In this document: piece by piece, positions 28,876 through 39,488 of the stretch | How positions within the stretch are numbered: the first letter of the stretch is position 1 | Layout: each line of letters starts with the position of its first letter | From: JAXLYX01 sp046351215 | GTDB taxonomy: Bacteria; Myxococcota_A; Polyangia; Polyangiales; Houyiibacteriaceae | Reading direction: 5' to 3' | NCBI GenBank assembly: GCA_046351215.1 | Contig: JAXLYX010000017.1 | Coordinates: forward strand, 1-64,000 | DNA: 64,000 nucleotides | Translations under genes and position numbers: made by a program | The notes under the pieces: model-generated | Told to the model about the DNA's origin: nothing | The model's input: the letters and a program-made list of their open reading frames with translations, nothing else | The model's database searches: none

Positions 28876-30615
28876 CTCCGCGGTCGCGCCCTCCGTCGAG
28901 GTGTAGACCTCGACGAGCTCTCCGGCCGCCCCCGGACCGATCTCGGCGGCGTTCGCCTCGTCGGTGTCGATGTGCATCTCGAGGCGGCTTTCCTTCGTCA
29001 CGCGCACGGTGACGTCCCCGAACACGAGATCCCGGGGTCCGCCTCGCACCGCGACCTCCACCTCGTCGCCGTCCGAGACGCCGAACGCCTCCGCGTCCTC
29101 GGGCGTCATGTGGATGTGCCGCCACGCGCAGATCAGCCCCTCGCGGAGCTCGATCCGCCCGGCCGGCCCCTCGAGGGCGATGGGCGCCGAGCCCTCGGTC
29201 TGGCCCGAACGACGCACGGGCGCGTCGACGCCGAGGAAGAACTCGTCCGTCCGCGAGATCTCGACCTGGCAGGCCTTCCTTAGCGGTCCGAGGACACGCA
29301 CGCGATCGAGGCGCCCCCTCGGTCCCACGAGGGAGACGACCTGCTCCGCGGCGTACTGCCCCGGCTGCGAGAGCTCGCGCATCGGCACGAGCTCCGAGCC
29401 CGCGCCGAAGAGCGTGTCCATCGCCTTCCGATCGAGGTGGACGTGACGCGCCGAGACCGCGATCGGGATCGGCCGCGGCATCCGCAGCTCCTTCTGGCCG
29501 CCGACGAGGCGCTCCACCTCGCGGGCGATCTGGAGCTCCTCGTTCGTCGCGATCACGAGCGTCCGGACGCGCGCGTTCGCCGCGCTGACGTCGGCGACGG
29601 GATGCTCGTCGTCGACCCGCGCGTCGAGGTTCTTCTCGTCGTCGAGCCGCACGCCGAGGAATTCGAGGCGCTGGAGGATCCGGCGCCGCATCTCGGCGCC
29701 GTTCTCGCCGATGCCGCCGGTGAGCACGATCGCGTCGAGGCCACCCATCACCGCGGCGTAGGCCCCGACGTACTTGCGCACGCGATGGGCGAAGACCTGG
29801 ATCGCCATGCGCGCCCGGTCGTCGCCCTCGGCGGCCCGCGCCTCGATCGCTCGGAGATCGTTGCCGACGCCCGAGAGGCCCGCGAGACCGGAGCGGTGGT
29901 GGAGGATGCGATCGGTCTCCTCGACGCCGACCTTGCGGCAGAGCTCGAGGACGACACCGGGATCGAGGTCGCCCGGGCGCGTGCCCATCACGAGCCCCTC
30001 GAGCGGCGTGAGGCCCATGCTCGTCTCGACGCTGTGGCCGTACTCCACGGCGCAGGCGCTCGCCCCGTTGCCGAGGTGGAGGGAGACGATGCGCAGCTCC
30101 TCGATCGGCGTGCCGAGGTGCTCGGCCGCGCGCCTCGAGACGAAGGCGTGCGAGGTCCCGTGGAAGCCGTAGCGCCGGAGGCCGTGGGCGGCGGCGACCT
30201 CGGTGTCGATCGCGTAGGTACGAGCCCGCCTCGGCATGCGGAGATGGAAGGCCGTGTCGAAGACGGCGACGTGGGGCACGCCGGGGAGCAGGCGACGCGC
30301 CGCGCGGATGCCCGCGAGGTTCGCCGGGTTGTGGAGCGGCGCGAGCGGAACGGCGGCCTCGACCGCAGCGACCACGGCCTCGTCGATCCGGACGGCCTCG
30401 TGGAAGCGCTCGCCGCCGTGCACGACCCGGTGGCCGACGGCGTCGATGCGTCGATCGCCGAGCGACGCCAGCACCTCCGTGATGGCCGACTCGTGTGTCC
30501 GGCCTTCGTCGCCGAGGTGCTCGACGAGGCCGGCGAGCGTGCTCATTCCGCTCGCGGGATCGACGAGTTGGTACTTGAGGCTCGACGAGCCGGCGTTCAG
30601 CACGAGGACGTTCAA
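28858..30615 (-). CDS. Acetate kinase fused to PduL-type phosphotransacylase
   Basis: 585 aa. Residues 1 to about 380 are an acetate kinase (NVLVLNAGSSSLKY; GFHGTSH-type motif; GTRPGDLDPG). From about 385 it continues as a PduL phosphate acyltransferase with its two histidine pairs, ARHVHLD (H391, H393) and WRHIHM (H500, H502), which bind zinc in this family. The fusion would turn acetyl-CoA into acetyl-phosphate and then acetate plus ATP in one polypeptide, or the reverse. The start is a TTG at 30615: it has a GGAGG six bases upstream and yields the normal AckA N-terminus, and no in-frame ATG fits. A TATGCT box lies 24 nt upstream of the start. Confidence 0.9.
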   Translation of the reverse strand: MNVLVLNAGSSSLKYQLVDPASGMSTLAGLVEHLGDEGRTHESAITEVLASLGDRRIDAVGHRVVHGGERFHEAVRIDEAVVAAVEAAVPLAPLHNPANLAGIRAARRLLPGVPHVAVFDTAFHLRMPRRARTYAIDTEVAAAHGLRRYGFHGTSHAFVSRRAAEHLGTPIEELRIVSLHLGNGASACAVEYGHSVETSMGLTPLEGLVMGTRPGDLDPGVVLELCRKVGVEETDRILHHRSGLAGLSGVGNDLRAIEARAAEGDDRARMAIQVFAHRVRKYVGAYAAVMGGLDAIVLTGGIGENGAEMRRRILQRLEFLGVRLDDEKNLDARVDDEHPVADVSAANARVRTLVIATNEELQIAREVERLVGGQKELRMPRPIPIAVSARHVHLDRKAMDTLFGAGSELVPMRELSQPGQYAAEQVVSLVGPRGRLDRVRVLGPLRKACQVEISRTDEFFLGVDAPVRRSGQTEGSAPIALEGPAGRIELREGLICAWRHIHMTPEDAEAFGVSDGDEVEVAVRGGPRDLVFGDVTVRVTKESRLEMHIDTDEANAAEIGPGAAGELVEVYTSTEGATAELRSRR

Positions 30616-30639
30616 GCGGGACCTCCGGAAGGCGGAGCG

Positions 30640-30645
30640 AGCATA
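30640..30645 (-). promoter_or_regulatory. Candidate -10 box of the AckA-PduL gene
   Basis: On the minus strand GGC-TATGCT stands 24 nt before the TTG start, leaving a short leader that contains GGAGG. It shows that the Shine-Dalgarno class also uses a TANNNT box. Confidence 0.45.
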
Positions 30646-30679
30646 GCCGAGGCCCGCCCGGCGCGCGCCCACGCGACGC

Positions 30680-32500
30680 TCAGATTCGCGTGCGACCCTC
30701 GACGATGGCCCGGAAGCCCTCGGCGTCGAGCGGCACGTAGGCGCCCACCCGTTCGTCCAGGACGAAGAGGGGATCGGCGATCCCCGTCGGATCGGCCCCC
30801 TGGCGGCGCAGGGTCGTCTTCTGGTGCTTGAACGTCCCGGTGACCTCGAGCCGCTCGAGCAGGCGCACGAAGCGCGGACGCGCGTAGGGAGGCAGCTCCT
30901 CCGCGGTCTCGCGGAACGCGACGGGATCGAATGCGCCTTCGACGACGAGGGCCGCGAGGCCGAACTGCCCCTCGAGCGAGGGGACCCGCACGCCGACGAC
31001 CGTGACTTCCGCGATGCCGGGCGCTTGCGCGAGCACGTCGGCGACCTCGTTCGTCGAGACGTTCTCGCCCTTGCATCGGTAGGTGTCCCCGATGCGATCG
31101 ACGAATTGGTAGAAGCCGAGCGAGTCGCGCTTCAGCAGGTCGCCGGAGCGGAACCAGCGGTCGCCCCGCCGGAAGACGTCGGTCAGGACCTTCGCATCCG
31201 TCGCCTTCGCGTCGGTGTAGCCGCGGAAGCGCAGCCCGGCGATCGGCATCCGATCGACGAGGCGGATCAGGAGCTCTCCGGGCTCGTCCTCGCCCGCCGG
31301 GACGACGAAGCCGTCCGCGTCGCGGACGTGCTCCTCGGTCTCCACGTCGAGCTTCGCGAGCTTCACGAAGCCGAAGCCGTCGAACGGGAGGCGTCCGACG
31401 GAGCCGCGCACGCCGCCGAGGTTCACGAGGCCTCCCGGGGCCTCCGTCGCCCCGTAGAACTCGTGGATGTCGTGGATGCCGAAGCGCTCCTCGAAGGCCG
31501 CCCAGACGTCGGCGCGCAGGCCGTTGCCCGCGGCGACCCGGATCCGGTGCCGCTTGTCGTCCGCCGAGGGCGGCGTCGCGAGGAGGTAGCGACAGATCTC
31601 GCCGATGTAGAGCATCGCCGTCGCTTCGTAGCGGATCGCGTCCGGGAGGAAGGCGCTCGCGCTGAAGTCGCGGCGCAGCGCGAGGGGCACGCCGCAGGCG
31701 ATCGCGGAGCCGACGCCGAGCAGGAGCGCGCTCGCGTGGTAGAGCGGCAAGGGCGAGTAGATCTTGTCGCCCGAGCGCAGGCCGAAGAGGACGTGGCCCG
31801 CGGCGGCTCCCGCCCCGAGGGCCTTGCCGTGCGTCACGCGGCAGGGCTTCGGGAAGCCGGTCGTGCCCGACGTGTAGATGAAGACGAAGTCGTCGTCCTC
31901 CCCGACGGGGACCGGCAGGAAGGGCCGGGTGCCGACGCCGCGCATCGCCTCCTCGAAGGGTGCGTCGCTCGCCCCGTACGCGACGACGCGCGAGCCCGCG
32001 GGGAGCTCCACCTCCGAGACCTTGGCGAGCAGCTCGCGCTCGACGACGAAGAGACGCGCGCGGCTCTGCACGAGGGCGTGCGCGAGGGGCTTGCCGACGA
32101 GGTGATGATTGACGAGCGCCGCGGTCGCGCCGACGCGTGTCGCGCCGAGGATCAGCGCCACGTAGGAAGGCGCGTTGCGACCGACGAGCGCGACGACGTC
32201 GCCCTTCGACACGCCGTGGCCGGCGAGCACCCGGGCGACCTGGGACGTGCGGACGTCGAGCTCGCCCCAGGTGACCCTCTCGCCATCCAGCTCGAGCGCG
32301 AGGCCGTGGGGCGAGCGCCGGGCGTTCTCGAGCGCCAGGGCCAGCAGGCTGGGCGAGCCGCGTAACCGCGCACGCACCAGCGTGGGGAGCAGGTCCCCGA
32401 CGATGCGCGGGGCCACCGCGAGCTCGGCGGCGAGCGTGCGGCGCAGGGCTCCCTCTTCGCGGAGGAGGGACTCGAAAAACGTGCGGAACTTCGGAGCCAC
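30680..32500 (-). CDS. Acyl-CoA synthetase (FATP/FadD-like)
   Basis: 606 aa, ATP-dependent activation of a fatty acid to acyl-CoA. ANL-superfamily motifs are FIYTSGTTGFPKP (P-loop), HEFYGATEAPGG (A5), SGDLLKRDSLGFYQFVDR (A7/A8) and the C-terminal GTFKHQKTTLR lysine segment. The overall pattern is nearest to very-long-chain synthetases (FATP-like), which also transport fatty acids. The GTG at 32500 is preferred because a TAGTCT box ends 6 nt before it. It lies 64 bp upstream of the AckA-PduL gene on the same strand and is divergent from the FabH-like gene, so it probably belongs to acyl metabolism. Confidence 0.9.
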   Translation of the reverse strand: MAPKFRTFFESLLREEGALRRTLAAELAVAPRIVGDLLPTLVRARLRGSPSLLALALENARRSPHGLALELDGERVTWGELDVRTSQVARVLAGHGVSKGDVVALVGRNAPSYVALILGATRVGATAALVNHHLVGKPLAHALVQSRARLFVVERELLAKVSEVELPAGSRVVAYGASDAPFEEAMRGVGTRPFLPVPVGEDDDFVFIYTSGTTGFPKPCRVTHGKALGAGAAAGHVLFGLRSGDKIYSPLPLYHASALLLGVGSAIACGVPLALRRDFSASAFLPDAIRYEATAMLYIGEICRYLLATPPSADDKRHRIRVAAGNGLRADVWAAFEERFGIHDIHEFYGATEAPGGLVNLGGVRGSVGRLPFDGFGFVKLAKLDVETEEHVRDADGFVVPAGEDEPGELLIRLVDRMPIAGLRFRGYTDAKATDAKVLTDVFRRGDRWFRSGDLLKRDSLGFYQFVDRIGDTYRCKGENVSTNEVADVLAQAPGIAEVTVVGVRVPSLEGQFGLAALVVEGAFDPVAFRETAEELPPYARPRFVRLLERLEVTGTFKHQKTTLRRQGADPTGIADPLFVLDERVGAYVPLDAEGFRAIVEGRTRI

Positions 32501-32800
32501 GCGCGGAGACTACTACGAACCTCGACAGCATCGCGTCCCGACTGCAACGTGCGCGCCGCTGCGAAGGCGCGTTCGCACCCGAGCACGGCGACGGGACGCG
32601 TGCACGAATCGGCCATGAATTACGGGCGAACCCGTTTCGCCCGCACGGGCGACACATCGCTTCCGATGGTTGCACGCGCGTTGCGCACGGCGTAGTTGAT
32701 GCCCGTGGGGGGTGCGGCGACGCTGCGCCCATCGGAACCTTGGCCCGCCCTCTCCGGCGCATCGTCGGAGTCTCGACCGCGGGCCCTCGAGGAGGCATCG
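32501..32800. other. Divergent intergenic region
   Basis: About 300 bp between two divergent genes. It contains the TAGTCT box of the acyl-CoA synthetase gene (32507-32512) and, at its other end, the GGAGG of the FabH-like gene. Short GC palindromes (around 32636-32650) are visible, but I see no gene and no clear regulator site. Confidence 0.5.
32507..32512 (-). promoter_or_regulatory. Candidate -10 box of the acyl-CoA synthetase gene
   Basis: On the minus strand TAGTCT is followed by 6 nt and GTG (32500). This is close enough that transcription would begin at the start codon. Confidence 0.45.
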
Positions 32801-33856
32801 GTGGCCGGCATCACGATTCTCGGAACCGGCAGCTACGCGCCCGGCGAGCCGATCACGAACGACGATCTCTCGCGCGTGATGAGCACGTCGGACGAGTGGA
32901 TCCGCAAGCGCACGGGCATCGCGCAGAGGCACTTCACGTCGGAAGGCGTCGGCGTCAGCGATCTCGGGAAGATCGCGGCGGAACGCGCGATCGAGTCCGC
33001 GGGCCTCGCCCCGTCGGACATCGACTACATCATCTTCTGCACGATGACTCCCGAGTACTTCTTCCCGGGCTCGGGAGGGTTGCTCGGCGCGAAGCTCGGC
33101 ATCCCGCGCGTCCCCGCCCTCGACATCCGCCAGCAGTGTGCCGCGGTGCCCTTCGCGTTCCAGGTCGCGAACGGCCTCGTCGCCTCGAAGGCGGCGAAGC
33201 GCGTGCTGATCTGCGGCGCCGAGGCGCATGCCGCGTTCATGCCCTGGAAGGACTGGGACGTGCTCCGCGGCGAGGCGGATCATCCGGTCGACGAGGAAGC
33301 GTACGCACGCGCGACGCGCCACCGCGGCATGGCGGTGCTCTTCGGCGACGGCGCGAGCGCGTTCGTCGTCGGCGAGGCCGCGAAGGAAGGCCAGGGCCTC
33401 CTCGGCACCGAGTGCCACACCGACGGCCGGATGTACGATCACATCTACATCCCGATGGGCTTCACGTCGTTCCCGTACATCACGGAGGAGCAGCTCCACG
33501 ACGAGAAGCACATCCCCCGGATGGCGGGACCCGAGCTCTTCAAGACGGCGGTCACCGAGCTCGCGGCCGTCGTCGAGAGCCTCTGCGCACGGAACGGGGT
33601 CACGCTCGATCAGATCGACTGGTTCGTGGCCCATCAGGCCAACGACCGGATCAACGGGGCCGTGCGGGACAAGCTCAAGCTCCCGCCCGAGAAAGTGCCG
33701 TCGAACATCGCCCGCTACGGGAACACCTCGGCGGCGACGATCGGGATCCTGACCGACGAGATGCGCCGGGACGGCCGCCTGAAGGAGGGGCAGCTCGTCT
33801 GTTTCCTCGCCCTCGGGGCCGGTCTGAACTGGGGAGCGGCGCTCTTGCGGCTATAA
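32801..33856 (+). CDS. Beta-ketoacyl-ACP synthase III-like protein
   Basis: 351 aa thiolase-fold condensing enzyme. The catalytic triad can be read as C113 (RQQCAAVPF), H278 (FVAHQANDRI) and N308 (YGNTSAA). FabH starts fatty-acid synthesis by condensing acyl-CoA with malonyl-ACP; secondary-metabolite KSIII enzymes share the same motifs. The GTG at 32801 has GGAGG seven bases upstream and gives the usual N-terminus AGITILGTGSYAP; the frame continues to 32696 without a better start. No other fatty-acid synthesis gene is nearby, so a stand-alone role (for example in a special lipid) is possible. Confidence 0.9.
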   Translation: MAGITILGTGSYAPGEPITNDDLSRVMSTSDEWIRKRTGIAQRHFTSEGVGVSDLGKIAAERAIESAGLAPSDIDYIIFCTMTPEYFFPGSGGLLGAKLGIPRVPALDIRQQCAAVPFAFQVANGLVASKAAKRVLICGAEAHAAFMPWKDWDVLRGEADHPVDEEAYARATRHRGMAVLFGDGASAFVVGEAAKEGQGLLGTECHTDGRMYDHIYIPMGFTSFPYITEEQLHDEKHIPRMAGPELFKTAVTELAAVVESLCARNGVTLDQIDWFVAHQANDRINGAVRDKLKLPPEKVPSNIARYGNTSAATIGILTDEMRRDGRLKEGQLVCFLALGAGLNWGAALLRL

Positions 33857-33857
33857 T
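33852..33857 (+). promoter_or_regulatory. Consensus -10 box (TATAAT) of the CoA-binding gene
   Basis: A perfect TATAAT overlaps the stop codon of the FabH-like gene and ends 12 nt before the ATG at 33870. A perfect -10 is very rare in DNA this G+C-rich. Confidence 0.6.
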
Positions 33858-33869
33858 GCCGCGGAGCCC

Positions 33870-34310
33870 ATGCCGTACCGGAAGCTCCTCGTCGAGGACG
33901 AGGCCACCATCCTCGACATCGCCGCCACCGCGCACCGCGTGGTCGTGCTCGGCATCAAGCCGGAGACCCACGCCGATCAACCGGCGCATTACGTCCCGAA
34001 GTACCTCGTCGACCAAGGGGTCGAGGTCATCCCGGTCCCCGTCTACTACCCGGCGGTGCGCGAGATCCTCGGGGTGCCGGTCGTCCGCAGCCTCCGGGAG
34101 GTCCCGCCGCCGGTCGACGTCGTCTGCGTCTTCCGCCGCTCCGAGGACATCCCGGAGCACGTCTCGGAGCTGATCGCGATGAAGCCCGGCGCCGTCTGGT
34201 TCCAGCAGGGCATCCGCAACGACGAGGCGGCGAAGAAGCTCGCCGAGGCCGGGATCGCCGTCGTGCAGGACCGCTGCCTCATGATCGAGCACCGCCGGGC
34301 GGTGTTCTGA
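33870..34310 (+). CDS. CoA-binding domain protein (YccU-like)
   Basis: 146 aa, a stand-alone Rossmann-type CoA-binding domain like the N-terminal part of succinyl-CoA synthetase alpha. The nucleotide fold is visible as HRVVVLGIKPETHADQ, PVDVVCVFRRSEDIPEH and KPGAVWFQQGIRN. Family members bind CoA but their function is mostly unknown. It starts 13 nt after the FabH-like gene yet has its own TATAAT box. No Shine-Dalgarno is seen. Confidence 0.88.
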   Translation: MPYRKLLVEDEATILDIAATAHRVVVLGIKPETHADQPAHYVPKYLVDQGVEVIPVPVYYPAVREILGVPVVRSLREVPPPVDVVCVFRRSEDIPEHVSELIAMKPGAVWFQQGIRNDEAAKKLAEAGIAVVQDRCLMIEHRRAVF

Positions 34311-34330
34311 AGTCGCTCCCTCCGCGCGGG

Positions 34331-34359
34331 TTTACAGGCCCCGGCGCGGTGCGCATGGT
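34331..34359 (+). promoter_or_regulatory. Candidate copA promoter
   Basis: TTTACA (34331-34336), 17 bp, CATGGT (34354-34359), 9 nt, then the ATG at 34369. No inverted repeat typical of a CueR site is obvious between the boxes. Confidence 0.5.
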
Positions 34360-34368
34360 TTCGGGGTC

Positions 34369-36543
34369 ATGGCCGAGACCCCGTCCGAGAGCCGCCACGA
34401 AGCCTTCTACGACGTGCAGGGGATGCGCTGCGGCGGCTGCGCCGGGCGCGTGACCCGGGCCATCGAGGGCGTCCCCGGCGTCGTCCGCGCGAGCGTGAAC
34501 CTGGCGACGAACAAGGCCCGCATCCTCGTCGACGACTCGGTCGGCGACGAGGTCGTCTGCGCCGCCGTGACGGCCGCGGGCTACGCGATCGCGAAGGCCC
34601 CGGAACGCCCGACGGCGTCGGTCGACGAGGGCTCGGAGCGGAAGGAGCGCGTGGAGGTGGGCTTCGGCCTGGCGGCGAGCGCCGCGCTCATGGCCGTCGC
34701 GATGATCCCCGCGCTCCAGTTCCCCGGGCACGCCTACGCGCAGGCCCTCCTCGCCCTCGCCGTGATGGCCTGGCCGGGTCGGGAATTCTTCGTCGCGGCG
34801 TGGCACGCGGGCCGCCGCTTCGAGGCGACGATGGACACGCTCGTCGCGCTCGGCTCGCTCGCCGCCTTCGTGCTCTCGGCGACGATGCTCGTGCGGGGAC
34901 ACGGACACCACCTCTACTTCGAGACGGCGGCGATGATCCTCGCCGTCGTCCGCTTCGGCCGCGCCCTCGAGGCCCGCGCCCGCCGACGCGCCGGGGCCGC
35001 CGTCCGCGAGCTGCTCGCGCTCCGTCCGGACGAGGCGGTCGTGCGGACCGAGCAGGGGGACCAGACGATCCCGGCGTCGTTCCTCCGGGCCGGCGATCTC
35101 GTCGTCGTGCCGCCCCATGCGCGCCTGCCCGTCGACGGGACGGTCGAGGCGGGCACCTCGGCCGTCGACGAATCGATGCTGACCGGCGAGCCGATGCCGG
35201 TCGTCCGAGCGACGGGCGATCCGGTGATCGGTGGCACGACGAACGGCGACGGCGAGCTCGTGGTGAAGGCGACCGGCGTGGGTGCCGACTCGCGCCTCGA
35301 GAAGATCGCGAAGGCCGTCGAGGAGGCCCAGTCGACGCGCGCGCCGATCGAGCGCCTCGTCGATCGCGCCTCGCGGATCTTCGTCCCCGGCATCCTCCTC
35401 GTCTCGCTCGGCACGTTCGTCGCCTGGCTCCTCGTGCCCGAGGCGAGCGTCGAGCACGCGATCCTCGCCGCCCTCTCCGTGTTGGTCATCGCCTGCCCCT
35501 GCGCGATGGGGCTGGCCACGCCGGCTGCGATGGTCGCAGGGCTCGGTGCGGCGGCCCGCAAGGGCGCGGTCGTGCACGGCGCCGAGCCCCTCGAGCGGGC
35601 GGCGGCGCTGACGACGCTCGTCGTCGACAAGACCGGTACGCTCACCGTGGGCAAGCCCGTCGCTCACGTCGCCGCGAGCGCCGACGGAGTCGATCGCGGC
35701 GAGGCGCTCGCGCTCGCGGCCCGCGTCTCGAAGGCCGTCCACCATCCCCTGTCGCGGGCCGTCGTCGAGGCCGCGAAGCTCCCGGAGGACGCGGCGCGCG
35801 CCGAGTCGGTCGAATCGATCCCGGGACGCGGCGCGACCGGCGTGGTCGACGGACGGCGCGTCCGCGTGGGCTCCCCGTCGTACGCCGGCGCCGAGGGCGC
35901 GTGGATCGACGACGCGCTCGCGGGCCTCGAATCGGAGGGAGAGACTCCGATCGTGGTGTCGATCGACGAACGCCCCGTTCTCGTCCTCGGCGCGCTCGAT
36001 CCGCTCCGCGCCGACGCGCACGACGCGGTGGCGGCGCTGCGCGCGCGCGGCATCGCGGTCCATCTCGCGACCGGCGATCGCGCGGGTCCCGCCGTGCGGA
36101 TCGCGAGAGCGGTCGGCATCCCCGAGAGCCACGTCCACGCGGCCCAGACGCCCGAGTCGAAGGCCGAGCTCGTGAGACGGCTCGAGTCCGAGGGCGAGAC
36201 CGTCGGCTTCGCGGGCGATGGAGTGAACGACAGCCCCGCCATGGCGACCGCCGCGGTCGCCTTCGCGATGGCGGCGGGCTCGGACGTGGCGGTGCAGGCG
36301 GCCGGGATCACCCTGATGAGGAACGACCTCCGAGCGGTGCTCGACGTGCTCGAGCTCTCGACGAAGACGCGCCGCATCGTCCGCCAGAACCTGGGCTGGG
36401 CTGTCGGCTACAACTTCGCGGCCGTTCCCTTCGCGGCGCTCGGCATGCTCGCCACCGCGACCGGCCCGATGATCGCGGCGGGAGCCATGGCGATGAGCTC
36501 GGTGAGCGTCGTGACGAACGCGCTGCGCCTGCGTCGCGGCTGA
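34369..36543 (+). CDS. copA: Copper-type P1B-ATPase
   Basis: 724 aa exporter of Cu+ (or a related soft metal) across the inner membrane. One N-terminal HMA domain has C21 and C24 (GMRCGGCAGRV). The actuator loop is DESMLTGEPMP. The ion-path CPC is at C376-P-C378, the phosphorylated aspartate is D420 in DKTGTLT, then HHPLSRA in the N domain and GDGVNDSPAM. All motifs are intact, which contrasts with the degenerate relative at 20986-23190. Cu+ specificity is inferred from CPC plus the CxxC domain. Confidence 0.92.
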   Translation: MAETPSESRHEAFYDVQGMRCGGCAGRVTRAIEGVPGVVRASVNLATNKARILVDDSVGDEVVCAAVTAAGYAIAKAPERPTASVDEGSERKERVEVGFGLAASAALMAVAMIPALQFPGHAYAQALLALAVMAWPGREFFVAAWHAGRRFEATMDTLVALGSLAAFVLSATMLVRGHGHHLYFETAAMILAVVRFGRALEARARRRAGAAVRELLALRPDEAVVRTEQGDQTIPASFLRAGDLVVVPPHARLPVDGTVEAGTSAVDESMLTGEPMPVVRATGDPVIGGTTNGDGELVVKATGVGADSRLEKIAKAVEEAQSTRAPIERLVDRASRIFVPGILLVSLGTFVAWLLVPEASVEHAILAALSVLVIACPCAMGLATPAAMVAGLGAAARKGAVVHGAEPLERAAALTTLVVDKTGTLTVGKPVAHVAASADGVDRGEALALAARVSKAVHHPLSRAVVEAAKLPEDAARAESVESIPGRGATGVVDGRRVRVGSPSYAGAEGAWIDDALAGLESEGETPIVVSIDERPVLVLGALDPLRADAHDAVAALRARGIAVHLATGDRAGPAVRIARAVGIPESHVHAAQTPESKAELVRRLESEGETVGFAGDGVNDSPAMATAAVAFAMAAGSDVAVQAAGITLMRNDLRAVLDVLELSTKTRRIVRQNLGWAVGYNFAAVPFAALGMLATATGPMIAAGAMAMSSVSVVTNALRLRRG

Positions 36544-36548
36544 AGGAG

Positions 36549-36563
36549 GGTCCGCGGCGGACC
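36549..36563 (+). terminator. Possible short hairpin after copA
   Basis: GGTCCG/CGGACC with a 3-nt loop, 5 bp after the copA stop. No T-tract, so weak evidence. Confidence 0.25.
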
Positions 36564-36633
36564 GACCGTGGCCGGGGCGTCGCCGCGGGCCGGGGCCTTC
36601 CGGGGCGCGGTCGCCTCCGGCAGCACGGAGCCC

Positions 36634-36960
36634 ATGCGGCGCCCACCGATCCTCCTCCCCCTGCTCGCCCTCGCCGCGGCCGCTTGCGCTCGAACGGAGG
36701 CGCCGCCGGCCTCCTCCTCGGCGAGCGAGTCGCTCGCGACGGGCGACGGCATCGTCGCGCCAGCGTCGAGCGGCTGCGGTCGCTGCACGGCGGCTCCGTC
36801 GTCGACCCACGCGCCCACGCTCGGCCCCGTCGTGGCCCTGCTCGGCCTCGTCCTCCGGCGATGTTCCCGGGGAACGGCTCAGGCCCCGGGGCGCACCGGG
36901 CCGAACAAGGCGGACGGGAGCTCGCCGCGATCCGGTCGGACGACGCCGCGCTCCGTGTAG
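36634..36960 (+). CDS. Small lipoprotein with MYXO-CTERM-like segment
   Basis: 108 aa. A signal peptide has a lipobox (LAAAAC). A short Ser/Ala/Pro region leads to SGCGRCTAAP followed by a hydrophobic stretch (TLGPVVALLGLVL) and RRCSRG. This looks like the MYXO-CTERM sorting tag: cysteine-containing motif, membrane helix, arginines. Unlike usual tags, about 30 residues follow. The last 82 bp overlap the 3' end of the convergent mtnA, so the true gene may end earlier or be slightly degraded. Confidence 0.5.
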   Translation: MRRPPILLPLLALAAAACARTEAPPASSSASESLATGDGIVAPASSGCGRCTAAPSSTHAPTLGPVVALLGLVLRRCSRGTAQAPGRTGPNKADGSSPRSGRTTPRSV

Positions 36961-37983
36961 AGGGCTCGTACGAGCCGCGCCGGGGTCACGTCGAACCCCG
37001 GATGCCGGCAGGGCACTCCGTCGGGCACGAGCACGGTGTCGCCGACCCTCGCGACCTCGTCGCGCGAGCGCTCCTCGATCGGGATCTGCGCGCCGGTCGG
37101 CGTGCGCAGGTCGATCGTGCTCGTGGGTGCGGCGACCGTGAACGGCACCCCGTGCTCCTTCGCGAGCACCGCCACGCCGTAGGTCCCGATCTTGTTCGCG
37201 ACGTCGCCGTTCGCGGCGACGCGGTCGCTTCCCACGACGACGAAGCCGATCTCGCCGCGCTGGAAGAAATGCGCGGCCATGTTGTCCGTGATCACCTCGA
37301 CGGGGATGCCGTCCGAGGCGAGCTCGAACGCGGTGAGCCGCGCGCCCTGGAGGTAGGGCCTCGTCTCGTCCGCGAGCACGCGGATCCGCTTGCCGGCCGC
37401 GTGCGCGGCCCGGACGACGCCGAGGGCCGTGCCGTAGCCTCCGGTCGCGAGGGCACCGGCGTTGCAGTGGGTGAGGATGGTCGCCCCGTCGGGGACGTCG
37501 ACGGCGCCGAGCGCGCCCATCGCCTTGCAGGCGGCGACATCCTCGAGGTGGATCGCCTCGGCTTCGAGACGCATCGCGGACGCCCGCTCGTCCGGCGGGA
37601 GCCTCGCCACGTCGGCCGCCTTGCGCGCCATGCGGGCGATCGCCCAGGCGAGGTTCACCGCCGTCGGTCGGGTCGCCCCGAGGATGCGGCCGGCGACCCC
37701 GTTCGCCATCAGGAAGACGGCCGCGTCGCCCCGCTCGGCGTGGGCGAGGAGCGCGAGACCGTAGGCCGCGGCGATGCCGATCGCCGGTGCGCCGCGCACG
37801 ACCATCGCGCGGATCGCCTCGGCGACCTCGTCGGGCTTCGTGTAGCGGTGGTAGACGACCTCGGTCGGCAGCCTCCGCTGGTCGAGCATCACGACCTCGT
37901 CGGTCGCCGGATCGTATTCGACCGCCGAGTAGGTCGCGCCCGAGAGCGGCGCACGGGAGACCGGCACGCCGCTCGCGAGGGTC

Positions 37984-37991
<8 letters not shown>
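36879..37991 (-). CDS. mtnA: Methylthioribose-1-phosphate isomerase
   Basis: 370 aa enzyme of the methionine salvage pathway (5-methylthioribose-1-phosphate to methylthioribulose-1-phosphate). It has the active-site cysteine in THCNAGALATGGYGTALG and the aspartate region GSDRVAANGDVANKIGTY. No other salvage gene is in the window. The start overlaps the end of gatB by 8 bp, so it is co-transcribed behind gatB. Confidence 0.95.
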
Positions 37992-39435
<1,444 letters not shown>

Positions 39436-39446
39436 GGGTGGGTGCG

Positions 39447-39452
39447 CTTATA
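39447..39452 (-). promoter_or_regulatory. Candidate extended -10 box of gatB-mtnA
   Basis: On the minus strand TTGC-TATAAG is followed by 11 nt and the gatB ATG. The TGC makes it an extended -10; no Shine-Dalgarno is present. Confidence 0.55.
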
Positions 39453-39488
39453 GCAAGAGGGGGCTGTGGAGGACACTCGACTGGCCGT

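Noticed and set aside
28998..29014. Third GTCACG-like palindrome
   Set aside because: It lies inside the PduL coding part, has a different spacing and fits codon use; not counted with the two intergenic boxes.
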